Numbered from the stretch's first letter, positions 1-12,810 are shown. The stretch: 64,000 bases of DNA from Phycomyces nitens (GCA_022702545.1 JAHRBC010000003.1:7068001-7132000), one strand, 5' to 3'. Numbers and translations: made by a program. Notes: generated from the sequence alone by a model not told the origin.

Positions 1-3000
1 CGATTTACCTGCATCAGCGCAATATGCCATTACTGTCTGGGATACAGTTGGACCACGTAAAGCCATTCCAGTGGGTGGAACGACCTTGAGTCTGTTTGGA
101 AAACACTTGTAAGATGAACATATCATATTTGATTATAGTTTGATTGATTAGCAGCCTAAAGGACACTTCGAAAGGGAAAACACAAGCTACATCTCTGGCC
201 AGGGCGCGAGGCAGACGGACAATCAAAGACAAGCACACCAAGCAAAGTGAACACGGATAATGATATGGATAAACTGGAAAAGGTAAATAACATCCGATCT
301 GGCTACAAGGCCAAGGGATCTCATTTTGGATTTCTAGCTTGTCAAACGGTACGATTGTGGAGATATCAGACCTGTAGAATGGCTCGACAATATGGCATTC
401 CGGCAGATCGAGCAGATACACAAGGTAATAAAAGACTTAATTGACCAAGGTCTATATAATTGATGTGTATGGTAGAATGCGTCTCTGCAATCTACGGGAC
501 AAGCATTGTATGTCGAATTGCCACGGTTTGATTTTACAGTTGTGTTTGGTGAAATGGTTAGTAGACAATGATTACAAGTACATATTAACATATCGGGGGG
601 CCTATTAGGAATATACCCTTCCTGATCCAACTGCGCCTCTTCTTGGCCAGCAGCCTCCCCAGATAGCAAATCCAGTCGCAACAAATGCTGTAAATCTGTC
701 ATATACTGATACAGGAGAAGATGGGCGCAATGACAATGCTCATCCAACCGAAACAGTGGCCCTTTACTCACTTATCCTTGACCCTGATATTGTACGAGAT
801 AACCCAGTTGAAGCCAAACATAGAAGATTGGTCCGTAGCCATCGAAACGGACCCTTGGATCGTGATCTCAAACCAAATCCAAAGATCAGAGACGATCTCA
901 ATGTAAATCTTATACACGTCAAGGGCTATGGTTGGGTTCTGATTTTGTGTTTACTGTAGAGCATCATGTCTTACCCACCCACCCAAATGCTGACAGCAGA
1001 AGAAAAGGATCTGGTCTGGAAGTTTCGGTTTTATCTGACTAGGGACAAGAGAGTAGGCAATCACTAGAGGTGTATCGCTTGTTAACTTTCTATCATTAGG
1101 CCCTGACAAAGTTCCTCAAATGTGTCGTATGGACCGACTCAACTGAAGTGCGACAGGCGGTTGATCTATTGCCACTCTGGGTGGATATCGATGTAGACGA
1201 TGCCCTTGAACTTTTAGGAAAAGAGTTTGAGAATAGAGCAGTTCGCTCATATGCTGTAAATCAATTGAGAAAGGCTGATGATGATGTGAGTGAAAAGTAA
1301 CAAGAGGACATTTTGGCTTATATCATCATTCTATATAGGATCTTCTTCTCTATCTATTGCAGCTTGTCCAGGCTCTTAAATTTGAACATATAAACGACAA
1401 GACTCCAAATTCCTACGAGTCATCCTTGGCTCAATTCCTCATTGATCGTGCTACTCGTAACCAAACACTTGGCAACTACTTTCACTGGTAAGCATCTATC
1501 CAATTATCCAAGGGAAATAGAACTAATGGGCACCATGTATACCAAAGGTACCTCATGGTTGAATGTGAAGACAAGGTTATGGGAAAGATGTATGCCAAGG
1601 TGGCATATAATTATATTAGGGCTATTATGGCTGTAAGTATGGGTATCACTATAGCACACTTGTCATTTTCTAATTTTCTAATTTCTATTTCCCTAGGTGC
1701 CAAATGGATGCCAACGTCGCGATACCTTGTTACGCCAAGGAGAACTTATTCAGTCTCTGGCAAAGATGTCCAAGGATGTCAGGATCATGAAGGATGTGAG
1801 ATCTAAAAAGGAAGACAAGCTACGGGGAATGATAAATGATCCCAAAGGACATTTTGGATCGTTTCCACCGTGCCCATTGCCTCTGGATCCAAGTAAAGAA
1901 GTGTGTGGGATTGTGGCAGGTAAGGGTATAGACTGGGATCAAAGATAAAGTATTCACACTTCTTCTTCTTTTTTTATAGAAAAGTCTAGGATATTCAACA
2001 GTAACCTTCAACCTCTGCGCCTGACTTTTATGTGCACTGATACCACTGAGTATCCTGTATGTTCGTTGCTGCCTAGTGATTGTGCTCATGCTGTGAATGT
2101 TGTAGGTCATCTTCAAGACGGGTGATGATCTTCGTCAAGATCAATTGGTTATTCAGATCATTACATTGATGGACAAACTGTTGAGAAAGGAGAATCTAGA
2201 TCTCAAACTGACGCCTTACAAAGTGCTTGCAACGGGACCTGAGCATGGATTGATGCAGTTTGTGTCTTCCAAATCACTTGCAGCAGTGTTAAATGAACAT
2301 CAAAACAATATTCAAAGCTTCCTCCGTGAACACCATCCTGATCCAGGACCTGATGGAATATACGGAATTGATGCTCAAGTGATGGAGACATACCTTCGTA
2401 GTTGTGGTGAGTACAACAGACAATATGCCCATATATATATATACTCATGGCTGTCTAATATAATAGCTGGCTACTGTGTGATTACTTATTTGCTCGGGGT
2501 TGGTGATCGCCACCTGGATAATCTGCTGCTATCCCCTGAAGGTAAGGATGTCTATAAACCAAGGTGTGGTTTCTAAGCTTGCTTTTTTTTTTCAAAGGCC
2601 ATTTGTTCCATGTTGATTTTGGATTTATACTGGGTCGCGACCCCAAGCCGTTCCCACCTCCAATGAAGCTTTGCAAGGAGATGATTGAGGCCATGGGAGG
2701 AGCCAATTCTCCTCATTACAACAAATTTAGACAGTTTTGTTATACTGCCTTTACAACTCTGCGCCGCAATGCAAATCTGATTCTCAATCTGTTTGCATTG
2801 ATGGTGGACGCCAACATTCCTGATATTAAGATTGAGCCAGACAAGGCAGTTATAAAGGTAGATATAGAAATCGACTGTGTTGAGTACTAAGCAAGTCTAT
2901 TAGGTCCAAGAGAAGTTTAGGCTGGATCTTTCAGAAGAAGCAGCAATTGCATACTTCCAGGGTCTTATTTCAGAGAGTGTGAATGCATTGTTCCCTCAGA

Positions 3001-3044
3001 TTATGGAGACTGTTCACAAATGGGCTCAATATTGGAGACGGTAG
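1..3044 (+). CDS. VPS34: Class III phosphatidylinositol 3-kinase Vps34 (5' end outside window)
   Basis: Multi-exon gene; only the C2-domain tail onward lies in the window. It makes PI3P from phosphatidylinositol on endosomes and autophagosomes, working with Vps15, Vps30 and Atg14/Vps38 (family knowledge). Visible in order: end of the C2 domain ([20 protein letters not shown] at the left edge), the linker with [11 protein letters not shown] (intron 283-337 follows), the PIK helical domain (about 990-1450; [17 protein letters not shown]), then the kinase domain with [12 protein letters not shown] (about 2110), catalytic loop [12 protein letters not shown] (about 2500), and [18 protein letters not shown] (about 2610). 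The protein ends in HKWAQYWRR and a TAG at 3042-3044, the usual Vps34 C-terminus, so the 3' end is complete. At least eight introns interrupt this part. All catalytic motifs look intact. Confidence 0.95.
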
Positions 3045-3377
3045 GATCTCCAGGTTGAATTAATTATTGGCTGTCTTTTTGGGTACACCCTTTGGAAGCA
3101 AATAAACGTATACTCCTTTCACTCTATTTATGCTGACGTGTGTCAGTCTTTTGGACAGGACAATATATGTGGAGAAGCCAATGAGCCCAAAATAGAACTT
3201 TCATGTGATGTGGGGATATATTACACACTCGTCTTCATTTAGAAAAGTCCAAAGAGCAGTCAAATATTCACATGAATAATTCTGGATCCTGCTTTTAGTC
3301 AGCTTGAATCAAGCCCTTTAATATAAAGACCTCCTTCTTTCTCCCTCTTCCTTACCCCACATTCCTCCTCAAACACC
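3045..3377. other. Intergenic: VPS34 3' end and nitronate monooxygenase promoter
   Basis: An AATAAA-type signal lies near 3100, fitting VPS34 polyadenylation. A TATA-like AATATAAAG stands near 3318, and a pyrimidine-rich tract (about 3330-3370) runs up to the next start codon. No further gene seen. Confidence 0.5.
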
Positions 3378-4484
<1,107 letters not shown>

Positions 4485-4998
4485 ATACCATATAAATAAA
4501 TAAATAAAGCATGTACTTACTTGCAGACATCTCTGACAAAGGACCAAGGACCATAAATCCAAAAGCACTGCAACCAAAAATACTTCTTTAATTGTCAGTG
4601 ACAGCCATGTAAAACTCCGTCTAGACAGGCACAATTTTTTTTAGTATCACCGCAAAGTGTCGGATGGTGATAAAAAATATCCAATGAGTCATCCCCGGGG
4701 TTGTGGGTCTTCTTGTTGACATACAAGGGCTTCCAAAGGGCTCAAGCACATCCTTGAGCACTGGACATCAATAGTTAGCCTTGATGTGACTATCTTGTAT
4801 ATACAGTCTCTTGGCCTATTGAGCCATTGTTGCTAGTAGAGAAAGTAAACAACCAAACAGTCTTGTTTTTTCTTTTTTAAAGACCGAAGAAAATTATTTT
4901 GCTTAAACTGCAGTCCAGGGACCCTTTTGCTTGTTCTCTCTCTCTTCCTTCTTTTCTACTCTTGACAGCCAAGACCCAACAGTCCTTCACCTGTCAAC
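4485..4998. other. Intergenic: terminator side of nitronate monooxygenase and GGC1 promoter
   Basis: Tandem AATAAATAAATAAA just after the stop codon is a likely polyadenylation signal. A TATATACAG stands near 4798, and a CT-rich run (about 4932-4965) precedes the GGC1 start. No coding sequence seen. Confidence 0.45.
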
Positions 4999-6287
4999 AT
5001 GTCTCCCATTGCATCCGGAAAGAACAAGTCCGAGTCCCTCGGTGCTCGTATTGCTGGCAGTGCCAGTTCAGGTATCCTCGAACTGATCATCTTCCACCCT
5101 GTTGACACTGTCGCCAAGCGTTTGATGAGCAACCAGGCAAAGGTAACTAAATAGATGGGTTATTGATCTTGGATCTTGGTTAATTGACCCAATATCTAGA
5201 TCCTCCTCCCCGGAATGACCTTTGGCGAGAAGAAGGCTGCCTTGGACTTGGTTATCTTCAAGGTACATCGCTTTACACGCATACTAGCCTTTGGCTTCTT
5301 TATCTTTATCTTGACCCCTAATGCTCTTTGTTTTGTGTGGAGTAGGATGCTGCCAAGCAGTCCTTCTTGAAGAAGTACGCTTCCCTCTTCCCTGGTCTTG
5401 GCTTTGCTGCCGGCTACAAGGTCGCCCAGAGAGTCTACAAGTTTGGTGGACAGCCCTTTGTTAAGGACTACCTGAACACCTACCACCAGGCCACCTTCAC
5501 CAATGCTTTTGGCGAAAAGACCGGCAAGACCGTTATGCATGCCACTGCCGGAAGGTATGTTGTAAATCTTGCTGAATGGGGCGCATAGAACTCATACGAT
5601 TCTTTTTAGTTTGGTCGGTATTGGTGAGATTGCCTTGTTGCCTTTGGATGTCTTGAAGATTAAAAGACAGACAAACCCCGAGGCCTTTAGAGGTCGTGGC
5701 TTCTTGAAGATTGTTCAGGACGAGGGTATGGGTCTGTACCGGTAAGTCCAAGAAGAACAGCATATTGCCTTTTGGGGGCTACAGACAATAGGTTTCCTAA
5801 ACATATTCTACAGTGGTGCTGGCTGGACTGCTGCTCGTAATGCTCCTGGTTCCTTTGCTCTCTTTGGTGCCTCTGCATTCGTAAAGGAGTACATGTTCCA
5901 CCTTGAGGACTATAGCAAGGCCACCTTCTTCCAGAACTTCTGTTCTTCTATTGCTGGTGCCGTTGCCTCCATCACCGTTGCTGCTCCCCTCGATGTCGTC
6001 AAGACCCGTATTCAGAACCGTAACTTTGACAACCCCGAGTCTGGTGTCAACATTGTCAAGGATCTTATCAAGAAGGAAGGCTTTGCTGGTTTCTTCAAGG
6101 GTTTGACTCCCAAGATCTTGGTGGTAAGATAAAGAGAGATAAAATGACTAATCTTGATAAGAAAAGAATTAGTGAATATCAATTAATTTTCCTTGCTACA
6201 TAGGTTGGTCCCAAGCTGATCTTCAGTTTCACCATTGCCCAGCAGCTTATCCCTGTCTTTGATCGTGCTTTCAGCGGTGCCAAGTAA
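4999..6287 (+). CDS. GGC1: Mitochondrial GTP/GDP carrier (Ggc1/Yhm1-type, SLC25 family)
   Basis: Inner-membrane carrier that exchanges matrix GDP for cytosolic GTP; in yeast its loss disturbs mtDNA and iron homeostasis (family knowledge). Six exons: 4999-5142, 5200-5262, 5346-5554, 5610-5741, 5814-6123, 6204-6287. The three carrier repeats are visible, with PX[DE]XX[KR] signatures in HPVDTVAKR, LLPLDVLKIKR and APLDVVKTR. Stretches such as FPGLGFAAGYKVAQRVYKFG, KIKRQTNPE and GWTAARNAPGSFALFG are close to what I know of yeast Ggc1/Yhm1, which separates it from other SLC25 members. Full length at about 300 residues; no presequence expected. The ATG follows a short CAAC context. Intron 3 begins two bases into a Ser codon; all splice sites are GT-AG. 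Confidence 0.93.
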
Positions 6288-8148
6288 ACCCGGTGTACTT
6301 TGCCCTGGTGTGCCTCTTTCTGTAGAGACAGATAGAATAAAACCCTCAACTCTCATATTATTCATCATTCCCTGTTTATACGATTATTATTTGTCCATTC
6401 AGTGCTCAAAAAATATAATAAAATATGCTTTAACAGCCCATCAATTTGTCCATGGAATTGAATGATTAGATGAAAGTCTATTTGTTTATCAGTTGGTTTT
6501 CCAGTCTGTTACCGCAAAGTCCAAACCACTGGTCTTTAAGTATTTTCTGAGTCATTAATATATTAGACATGCACATCAACTACTAGCCCTCGAAACTAAA
6601 CCAAAGAAATCAAATCTAATAAAATCAAAATCAAATCAAATCAAATCAAATATACCCTATATCTCTCTCTCTAGAGATGTTTTCCTAGGCTGTTTGACTA
6701 TATCCCTCAATTGTGTAATCACTGACTGGAGAGCTGATCCGGTCTAGATATCAAACCACCTTGATGTGTAACTCCAACCTGTCCTCTCTAACCTTTACAA
6801 AACAGTTTGGTTGACCGTGACTCTCTTTACTGGGTCCGGAGGTTACCGTAAGCCTCAAGGGTACAGCTTTTCATGCTCAATATCTGGTACCACCCAGCTC
6901 AAGGGTATATCTTATTCTCAAATCCATAATCTTCCTAGACATCTTTATACCGATTACTCCTCTGGTCTCTTGAGAGTAAGGCTAGAAGTGTACCCACAGA
7001 TGATCCCCAACAGAATTTTTTTTGCCAGGTTCAATGGTTCAAAAAGAAAAAAAGCCTAGAAAGTCTAAGATACTCATTATATCCTCTTGGTTGACTAGAA
7101 TTAATTTCCAATGTAATACACAAGGAGCAAAGTCCTGGATGTCAAGATTAATTGTTTTTTTGGTATTATTTTCCCTGAATAGTATCAAGAGCTCCAATTG
7201 ATTCTTGTGTCCTTTTAATATGCTGATATAAAACCAAGAGAATGTTTTATACTGCTTCCCATGTATTTACACTCGAACATGTAGTAAATATCAACAGTGG
7301 TTTAAAAGGTCTAATTTTGACAAGATAAACCTTCTTGGGCCATGATATCTATAGTTTTTTTTTTTGGTATCATTTAAACAGTTGTAAACCCACACTCTTT
7401 ATTTATTTATTTATCGTCATCATGTCTTGCGCACTTTACAATACCATATCTTTGCAATTGTCTCCCAAAAAGACTAATAGATTCAATGGTTGTTTTCAAT
7501 TGGGGGTTTTATGTATATAGTCTTGATGCCGAGGGGGTCATGATAAGTAAAAATAAAAAAGGTATATATATGCTGCAAAGTTGACTTTATTTTGAAACCT
7601 AATCACTGTTCCAAAGACTGTCTATAAACAACATTTTAGAGCTGGTTTCAATATATATATATATACTTGATACTTTCTTTACAGTGCTTCCAAGCACAAA
7701 GCCATTAATAAATGTCGTTTTGTACCTTGATGCCAAGGTGTATTGATTTCGGAAACAGCGATCTTTAGGGCCCAACGTTTCTGTTTTACTGGACTTTCTG
7801 AAAGTGACTTGTGGTCCAGCATCTAGTGCCTGTTCCCAGTTTATGGAATAAAATGTTGTGTCCTGAAAAAAAGATATTCAAAGACTTTAAATAAAACTTT
7901 CTTTTCTTTTGTATACTCATCTTGTAAGAACTAATCATCTATTTTCTCCATTAGTCATTTCCCCGGAGATTACAGCAAGATCACTTTTTTCATGACCAAC
8001 TTGAAATTACAAATACTTTATAGAACTCACTTCATTATGAACCCTATCAATAAAGAAACTATTTTTATCGATGGAAAGGAATAATATCCTGTTCATCAAG
8101 CCCTCCCAGCCCCACCTGTTAATGGCTACCATGACATGACCATGACAA
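6288..8148. other. Intergenic, 1.9 kb: no gene seen
   Basis: Begins with the GGC1 3' UTR. Contains a short AAATC tandem repeat (about 6610-6648), AT-rich DNA and scattered homopolymers. The open frames here are short, start in low-complexity sequence and match nothing I recognise. The right end leads into the transposase relic without an obvious terminal repeat. Confidence 0.5.
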
Positions 8149-9914
8149 TTGGAAAGATTCAAGAGTATGCCCTTTGCCAATGATTTTAGCCTGACAATCA
8201 AAGACCGTAAGCCAACTCGAGTTTACTTGAAATGCTCCAAGGGTGGACAGTATAAGAACACCCGCAAAATCAAAGACAAAGACAGAATAAGGATTCCATC
8301 GAGTGGAATGACTGGCTGCCATTATCTCTTGAAGGTTTCCTACAAGAAGGGCATCAAAGGGTATCTTCCTTTGAAAGCCACTCATGATATTGAGGCATAT
8401 CACAATCATCCTCTTGACAATGAGTGTCTAGAATCGACACTGAAAGGCAGATTGTCAAATGTGACTATAGACGATTCCAGAGATATTCTGAAGCTTATTG
8501 GAGCAAAGACAACTTCTTGCGAGATCCAAAAAGCAATCAACGATGACACCACCCCTGGCCATAAGTTGTACATAAGTGACATTGACAACATAAAGGCTGC
8601 ATTTGCTCGGGTTTCTGCTCCTGTTGTTGAGAATGCTGGAACAAAACTTGTGATGGCCATGGAAGCAAAGGGATATCAAGTTCGCTACGATGTGAGCAAG
8701 AATGGGTCCCTCGAGAGGATTATGTTTGCCCATCCAAAGATACTGGATAGAGCCCGTTGTTTCTCTGAGGTAATGGCTGTAAACGCAACTTACTCCACCA
8801 ACAAGCTCGGAATGCCGCTCATTTGTGTGGAAAGAATCTATAGTCTTGGAGGGAAAACTCTTGAATCCTTTCCTATTGCTTTTGCTTTTGCCTGGGTTTT
8901 GAATGAACAGCAGGCTTCATATCTCTGGTTCCTCGAACAGGTCAAGTCGCTTGTTTTTGAAGGCAACAAGTCAGCCACTCTGTTTGTAACAGATACATAT
9001 GGTGCATTGATGGACTATCTTGATATCGTGTTTCCGGAGGACATAAAGCTGCTATGCTACTGACATATGCTAAACAGTGTTGAGAAGGCAGTCTTTGGGA
9101 GGTTCGGGTCTGTAAAGACCAAGGAAATGCTAATGGAGCATGTCAGCAACATGATCCATAGTACAACAAAAGAGGATTTTGACCTGGCGCATAAAAGTTT
9201 GACAACATTTCTGCTGTAGTAGATATTGAAGATGGGAAAAAGAGTGTTGCAGTATCGGTATACTTTACCAACAGGTGGATCAGATGCCGTGAGAAGTGGG
9301 CGGGCTATATGACATCTCAGTATATACACTTTGAATGTTCAACTACTCAGCGAGTGGAAAGTGGTCATCAGGTTTTAAAGAAGGTCATATCCTCAATCTC
9401 TTCTCTTGAGTCGGCTTTTGAGAACATAGCCAAATATTTTGAGCGGTTAGAAATGGATTTCCGGGCCACCAAGATAAGAGAAGCCAACAAAATTGATGCT
9501 CTTGTTGGAAGAAACCAATTGCTGACCCAACTCTTCATGAAAGTAAACAAGCGAGCCTTACTTGTAATCGATCAAGAAATTCGCTTGCAGGATAATAATT
9601 ACAGAGATTGCCAATGCAAGGCAAAGATCCAGTACGATTTACCCTGTCGCCATGCATTGCCTGTTGGAAGAGATCTTCAAATCTCTGATATTCCAGAAAA
9701 AGGGATTATAAGTCCAGGTACGCTAGATACGTCTTCCAATGGAATCAAGGCGACTAGTCCGGCTTTTGAAAAGGCGGAGCCATGGATAAAAGAAGTAATT
9801 CAACTGGAGAGCCTCTTTCGTTTATGTGAAGGTGGCCAACAAGTCCATGAACTTTTGGAGAAGATCAGGACTGTTGTGGCTGGCTACTGTGGTATACACA
9901 CCACAGTTGAGTGA
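8149..9914 (+). pseudogene. FAR1/MULE-type transposase, inactivated
   Basis: Remnant of a Mutator-like transposase of the FAR1/FHY3 type. The first part (8149-9060) holds a WRKY-GCM1-like DNA-binding region with Cys/His spacing (TGCHYLL, then EAYHNHPLDNE) and the start of the MULE DDE domain (FSEVMAVNATYSTNKLGMPL, later LFVTDTYGALM). An in-frame TGA at 9061-9063 interrupts the motif LLCY-stop-HMLNSVEK, where the family normally has a Trp before His. Reading in the same frame continues to a double stop near 9217, after which homology moves to another frame (YFTNRWIRCREKW, TTQRVESGHQVLK). The end carries a SWIM zinc finger, CQCKAKIQYDLPCRH, near 9600. So there is at least one nonsense and one frameshift mutation. 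The last codons and stop lie inside the inverted arm that begins at 9887, so the original 3' end is lost. Confidence 0.75.
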
Positions 9915-10173
9915 AATATAGACTTCACAACCGATCTCCATTTACTACTTGCTGATGAACCTGGCAAGTTAACATCTCAGGAACAGCTACACACCAGGCA
10001 CCCGTACACTTCATACTGCTACAGTGATAACCAACCATTACACGACGGGGACTTTAATTACAAGGGAATTTGAATAATAGTATATAAGCAATCCTAATAT
10101 TCTTTCTTCAATAAATAACACTCTCACAGTGTTCTTATTTCCCTTACAAGATACTAACAAACCATATACCTCA
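9887..10173 (+). repeat. Left arm of a 287-bp inverted repeat
   Basis: This arm matches the reverse complement of 10591-10877 over its whole length with about 20-25 scattered differences. It begins CTGTGGTATACACACCACAG, itself an imperfect hairpin (CTGTGGT/ACCACAG), and ends in ACCATATACCTCA. Inside are TATATAAGC and AATAAATAAC, so from 9888 the arm reads TG...CA with TATA-like and poly(A)-like sequences, as an LTR would. It could instead be a long terminal inverted repeat of a DNA transposon. No target-site duplication is visible on either reading. Confidence 0.92.
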
Positions 10174-10605
10174 ATCTCATACTCTGTCATTTCAACCAAA
10201 ACTGCTATACGTAAAACAACTAACCAAAGAACTTCACAAAAATACACGAGACACCCCATTTGCCGAAAAGCAGAAATATGTGCAAGGATCCTTATTGAAC
10301 TCAATATATTCTATCTTGAGACTTAATCAACATATTCCCTTGGGATTACAGTTGAAGATCTACGAGATACCATGAGAAATATCATCGTCAATTACATCTC
10401 CAAGACTACCATCCGCCGTGTCTTTTGCAGAATTGAAATGTCGTCTCATCGCATTATATTTATGCCACAACTATCCAAAGGACATAAAAAGAAGTAATTA
10501 GCTTTTGCTCAGCACTCTAGAAAATCAACCAATGATTAGGTCATGTCATTGCAAGGATGAATCTAGATTCATGCTTTTTCCCAAGGAATGTGAGGTATAT
10601 GGTTT
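10174..10605 (+). pseudogene. Tc1/mariner transposase relic between the inverted arms
   Basis: Reading the + strand gives a frame with stops near 10324 and 10495. It contains LGITVEDLRDTMRNI, then YISKTTIRRVFCRI and MPQLSKGHKKK, which resembles the second helix-turn-helix of Tc1-like transposases followed by the PLLS..HK..R motif. Beyond the second stop come LAFAQ and, in another frame, DESRFMLFPKECEVYG, which fits the first catalytic Asp region (W.DES.F.LF) of the DDE domain. The piece therefore covers only the N-terminal part, with two stops and a shift, and runs straight into the right arm. It is non-functional. Resemblance is from memory of the family; strength moderate. Confidence 0.55.
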
Positions 10606-10877
10606 GTTAGTATCTTGTAAGGGAAATAAGAATACTGTGAGAGTGTTATTTATTGAAGAAAGAATATTATGATTGTTTATATACTATTATTCAAATTCCC
10701 TTGTAATTAGAGTTCCCGTCATGTAATTGCTGGTTATCACTGTAGCAGTGTGAAGTGTACGTGTGCCTGGTGTGTAACTGCTCCTGAGATGTTAACTTGC
10801 CAGGGTCATTAGCAAGTAGTAACCGGAGATCGGTTGTGGAGTCTGTATTTCACTCAACTGTGGTGTGTATACCACAG
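10591..10877 (-). repeat. Right arm of a 287-bp inverted repeat
   Basis: Reverse-complement partner of 9887-10173, of the same length, with arms 417 bp apart. Outer end: ...CACTCAACTGTGGTGTG followed by TATACCACAG. The sequence beyond it (ATCCCATCTCGC) does not duplicate the left flank (CTGGCTA). The equal arm lengths and limited divergence suggest the two copies arose as a pair, not as two independent solo insertions. Confidence 0.92.
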
Positions 10878-11907
10878 ATCCCATCTCGCACTCAAGCAAA
10901 GACTCTTAACATATTTGATACTAAGTTTGCTTGGTATCCCAAAGCTTGTCTTCATATTTGCTATACCACTTTTTTTCTAGAGTTTAATGGTACTATTAAT
11001 TGTCAATCGAGGGCTGTTTAAGCATGTAATATCAGTTTGGCTATGGTTGGCAATAAAGAGCCAAGTAATACCACCACGGTCAAGCTCAGATAGTTCATGT
11101 TTAAGAACTAGGCATCCGGTCCTTTTTTATCTTGAAAAGTGTAAAGTTAATAGAAAAAGTCTTATTTTTTAATAAAGTGCTGGTAATTTCTATGGTCTGA
11201 ATATATACCACTTAATCTTTTTTTACAATTATTGAACCCACTACTGTACATAGTTTTGCCTTTCTGCCGTACATGTATACATCTGAAATAAAGCGAGTCA
11301 AAGGACATTGAATATGTGTCTCATTTGTAATAGTGTACGAGGATAAGTATATTTTATATACAATGTGATATGCACTGCTGGTCCCCCAAAATGGAGGGAG
11401 TTGGACATAATGTAAAGTGGTTGGGAATACAGCGATCTCATGGGCACGACATTTTAAGCGGGCTCGACGTTTCTTGATGGGGTCTAGTATTTCTAGATTC
11501 TATGGTGTCTGGACATTTCCGTAGAGCTTCATGTTACAATTTACTCTTTTTGACATCAAAATACACCAAGGGTATAAGCTACATTTAATATATCACCTCC
11601 ATTACAAGCTAAAATCGTTTTTAAAGTATGTCATTTATAAAGGAAATGTTGAAGTCTTAGGGACCAGATATATTTATCAGACACCGGACAGCATGTCACA
11701 ATTAAAATGTCCGGTGGAATCAAAAAGTCGTGCCTGCTCAAAAACGTCGTGCCCCTAAGTTTAGCGTTTCGGAAACCCTTGCAGCATTATACTTTTATAG
11801 AATATTCAATGTCCGAAATAGGGACGGTTCTTTTTTTTTTATGGTCATTTTTTGTTTTTTGCTGCTTAAAAAGGGTCAATCTTCATCACTACAAATAATC
11901 TAATCCA
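10878..11907. other. Intergenic with a MITE-like element
   Basis: AT-rich DNA downstream of the inverted arms. Apart from the short element at 11442-11754 I see no gene. The last 100 bases contain a T-rich run (about 11828-11865) and the probable leader of the SMAP-domain gene. Confidence 0.45.
11442..11754. mobile_element. Possible MITE with about 27-bp terminal inverted repeats
   Basis: The left end GGGCACGACATTTTAAGCGG (11442 on, continuing to about 11468) is the imperfect reverse complement of 11727-11754, which ends in AACGTCGTGCCC. Each end holds two copies of a GGC(A/T)CGAC-like box about 18 bp apart. Subterminal GGTGTCTG (about 11504) and CAGACACC (about 11680) are also inverted. The interior encodes nothing. 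Length of about 313 bp and the terminal structure fit a decayed non-autonomous DNA transposon; no target duplication is evident. Confidence 0.45.
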
Positions 11908-12714
11908 ATGGGAAAGAGCGAGAAAATCATCAAGTCAGACATCTCACCTGCAACTGTGAGATCTGGAGAGACAGAAAAGGTAATTGATTCTGCTACAAGT
12001 ATTGAAATGAGTCTGACATTGGGTAATAGCACAAGAAGAGTAAAAAGGAAAAGAAAAACAAGGACAAGGATAGCAGTAAGTATATGATTATGGGTATTAA
12101 AGAAAACTTTGCTGAAAAAAACAAACAAACAATGCGTAGGCAACAAGCGAAAGAGATCTGCAGATGAAGAGTCAGAAGAAGAAAAGGCTGTAGTAGAGAC
12201 CAAAAAGGCCAAGAAGGAAAAGAAGGATAAGAAGGAAAAGAAGAGTAAGAAGAGTAAAAAAGACAAGAAGGAGAGTGATACCAGTGATTCGGATGACACT
12301 AAGAAGGATCGAGATCATTCCTGTAAAGCAACCACAAGTGTGCCCAAGGTAGAGGAAAAGAAAGAGGTATATCAAAAAAGCAGATATATATATAATATAG
12401 GATTAACACTGACATTCTTAAAGGAGCCTGCAACAACCACCGGATGGAATGACTGGTCAAAGGCTTCGTTTGGTGGTGATCAGGAACAAAAGAGTAAATT
12501 TATGCGTTTATTGGGTGCCAACAAGACTGCCAACAAGGAGACTGCAGCTGCACCCAAGAAGAAGGGAGGTTTGTTTGGTTCTTTGAAGAGTGCGATAGAT
12601 GAAGATGAGAACCAGCGTATTGCCAATGATCTCGAGAAGCAATTCAAGGGCGGCTTGCAAATGAGAAAACAGCAGTACACTGGACAAAGAGGTGGACTCG
12701 GATTCAGCCGATAA
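11908..12714 (+). CDS. Lysine-rich protein with C-terminal SMAP domain (probably nuclear)
   Basis: Four exons. A first exon starts MGKSEKIIKSDISP; two short introns are removed (after GETEK, and inside KDKDSS with donor near 12076 and acceptor before GCAACAAG), and a third lies about 12367-12423 (57 nt, so it keeps the frame if retained). The middle is almost pure Lys/Glu/Asp/Ser (KKAKKEKKDKKEKKSKK), typical of nucleolar or chromatin-associated proteins. The C-terminus resembles the SMAP (small acidic protein-like) domain: GWNDWSKASFGGDQEQKSKF, MRLLGANK, then QRIANDLEKQFKGGLQMRKQ and RGGLGFSR. In animals this domain occurs in KNOP1 and C11orf58. No enzymatic motif. Function inferred no further than a nuclear, basic, possibly nucleolar protein. 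Converges with ATP4, with 96 bp between the stop codons. Confidence 0.75.
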
Positions 12715-12810
12715 AACATAAAATAATAAAGCATTTGCATTGTATGTGTTTAGTATGCTTTGTTTCTTTATTGATTAGAGAGCAATGAAAACAAGATAAA
12801 GATGGGGCAT

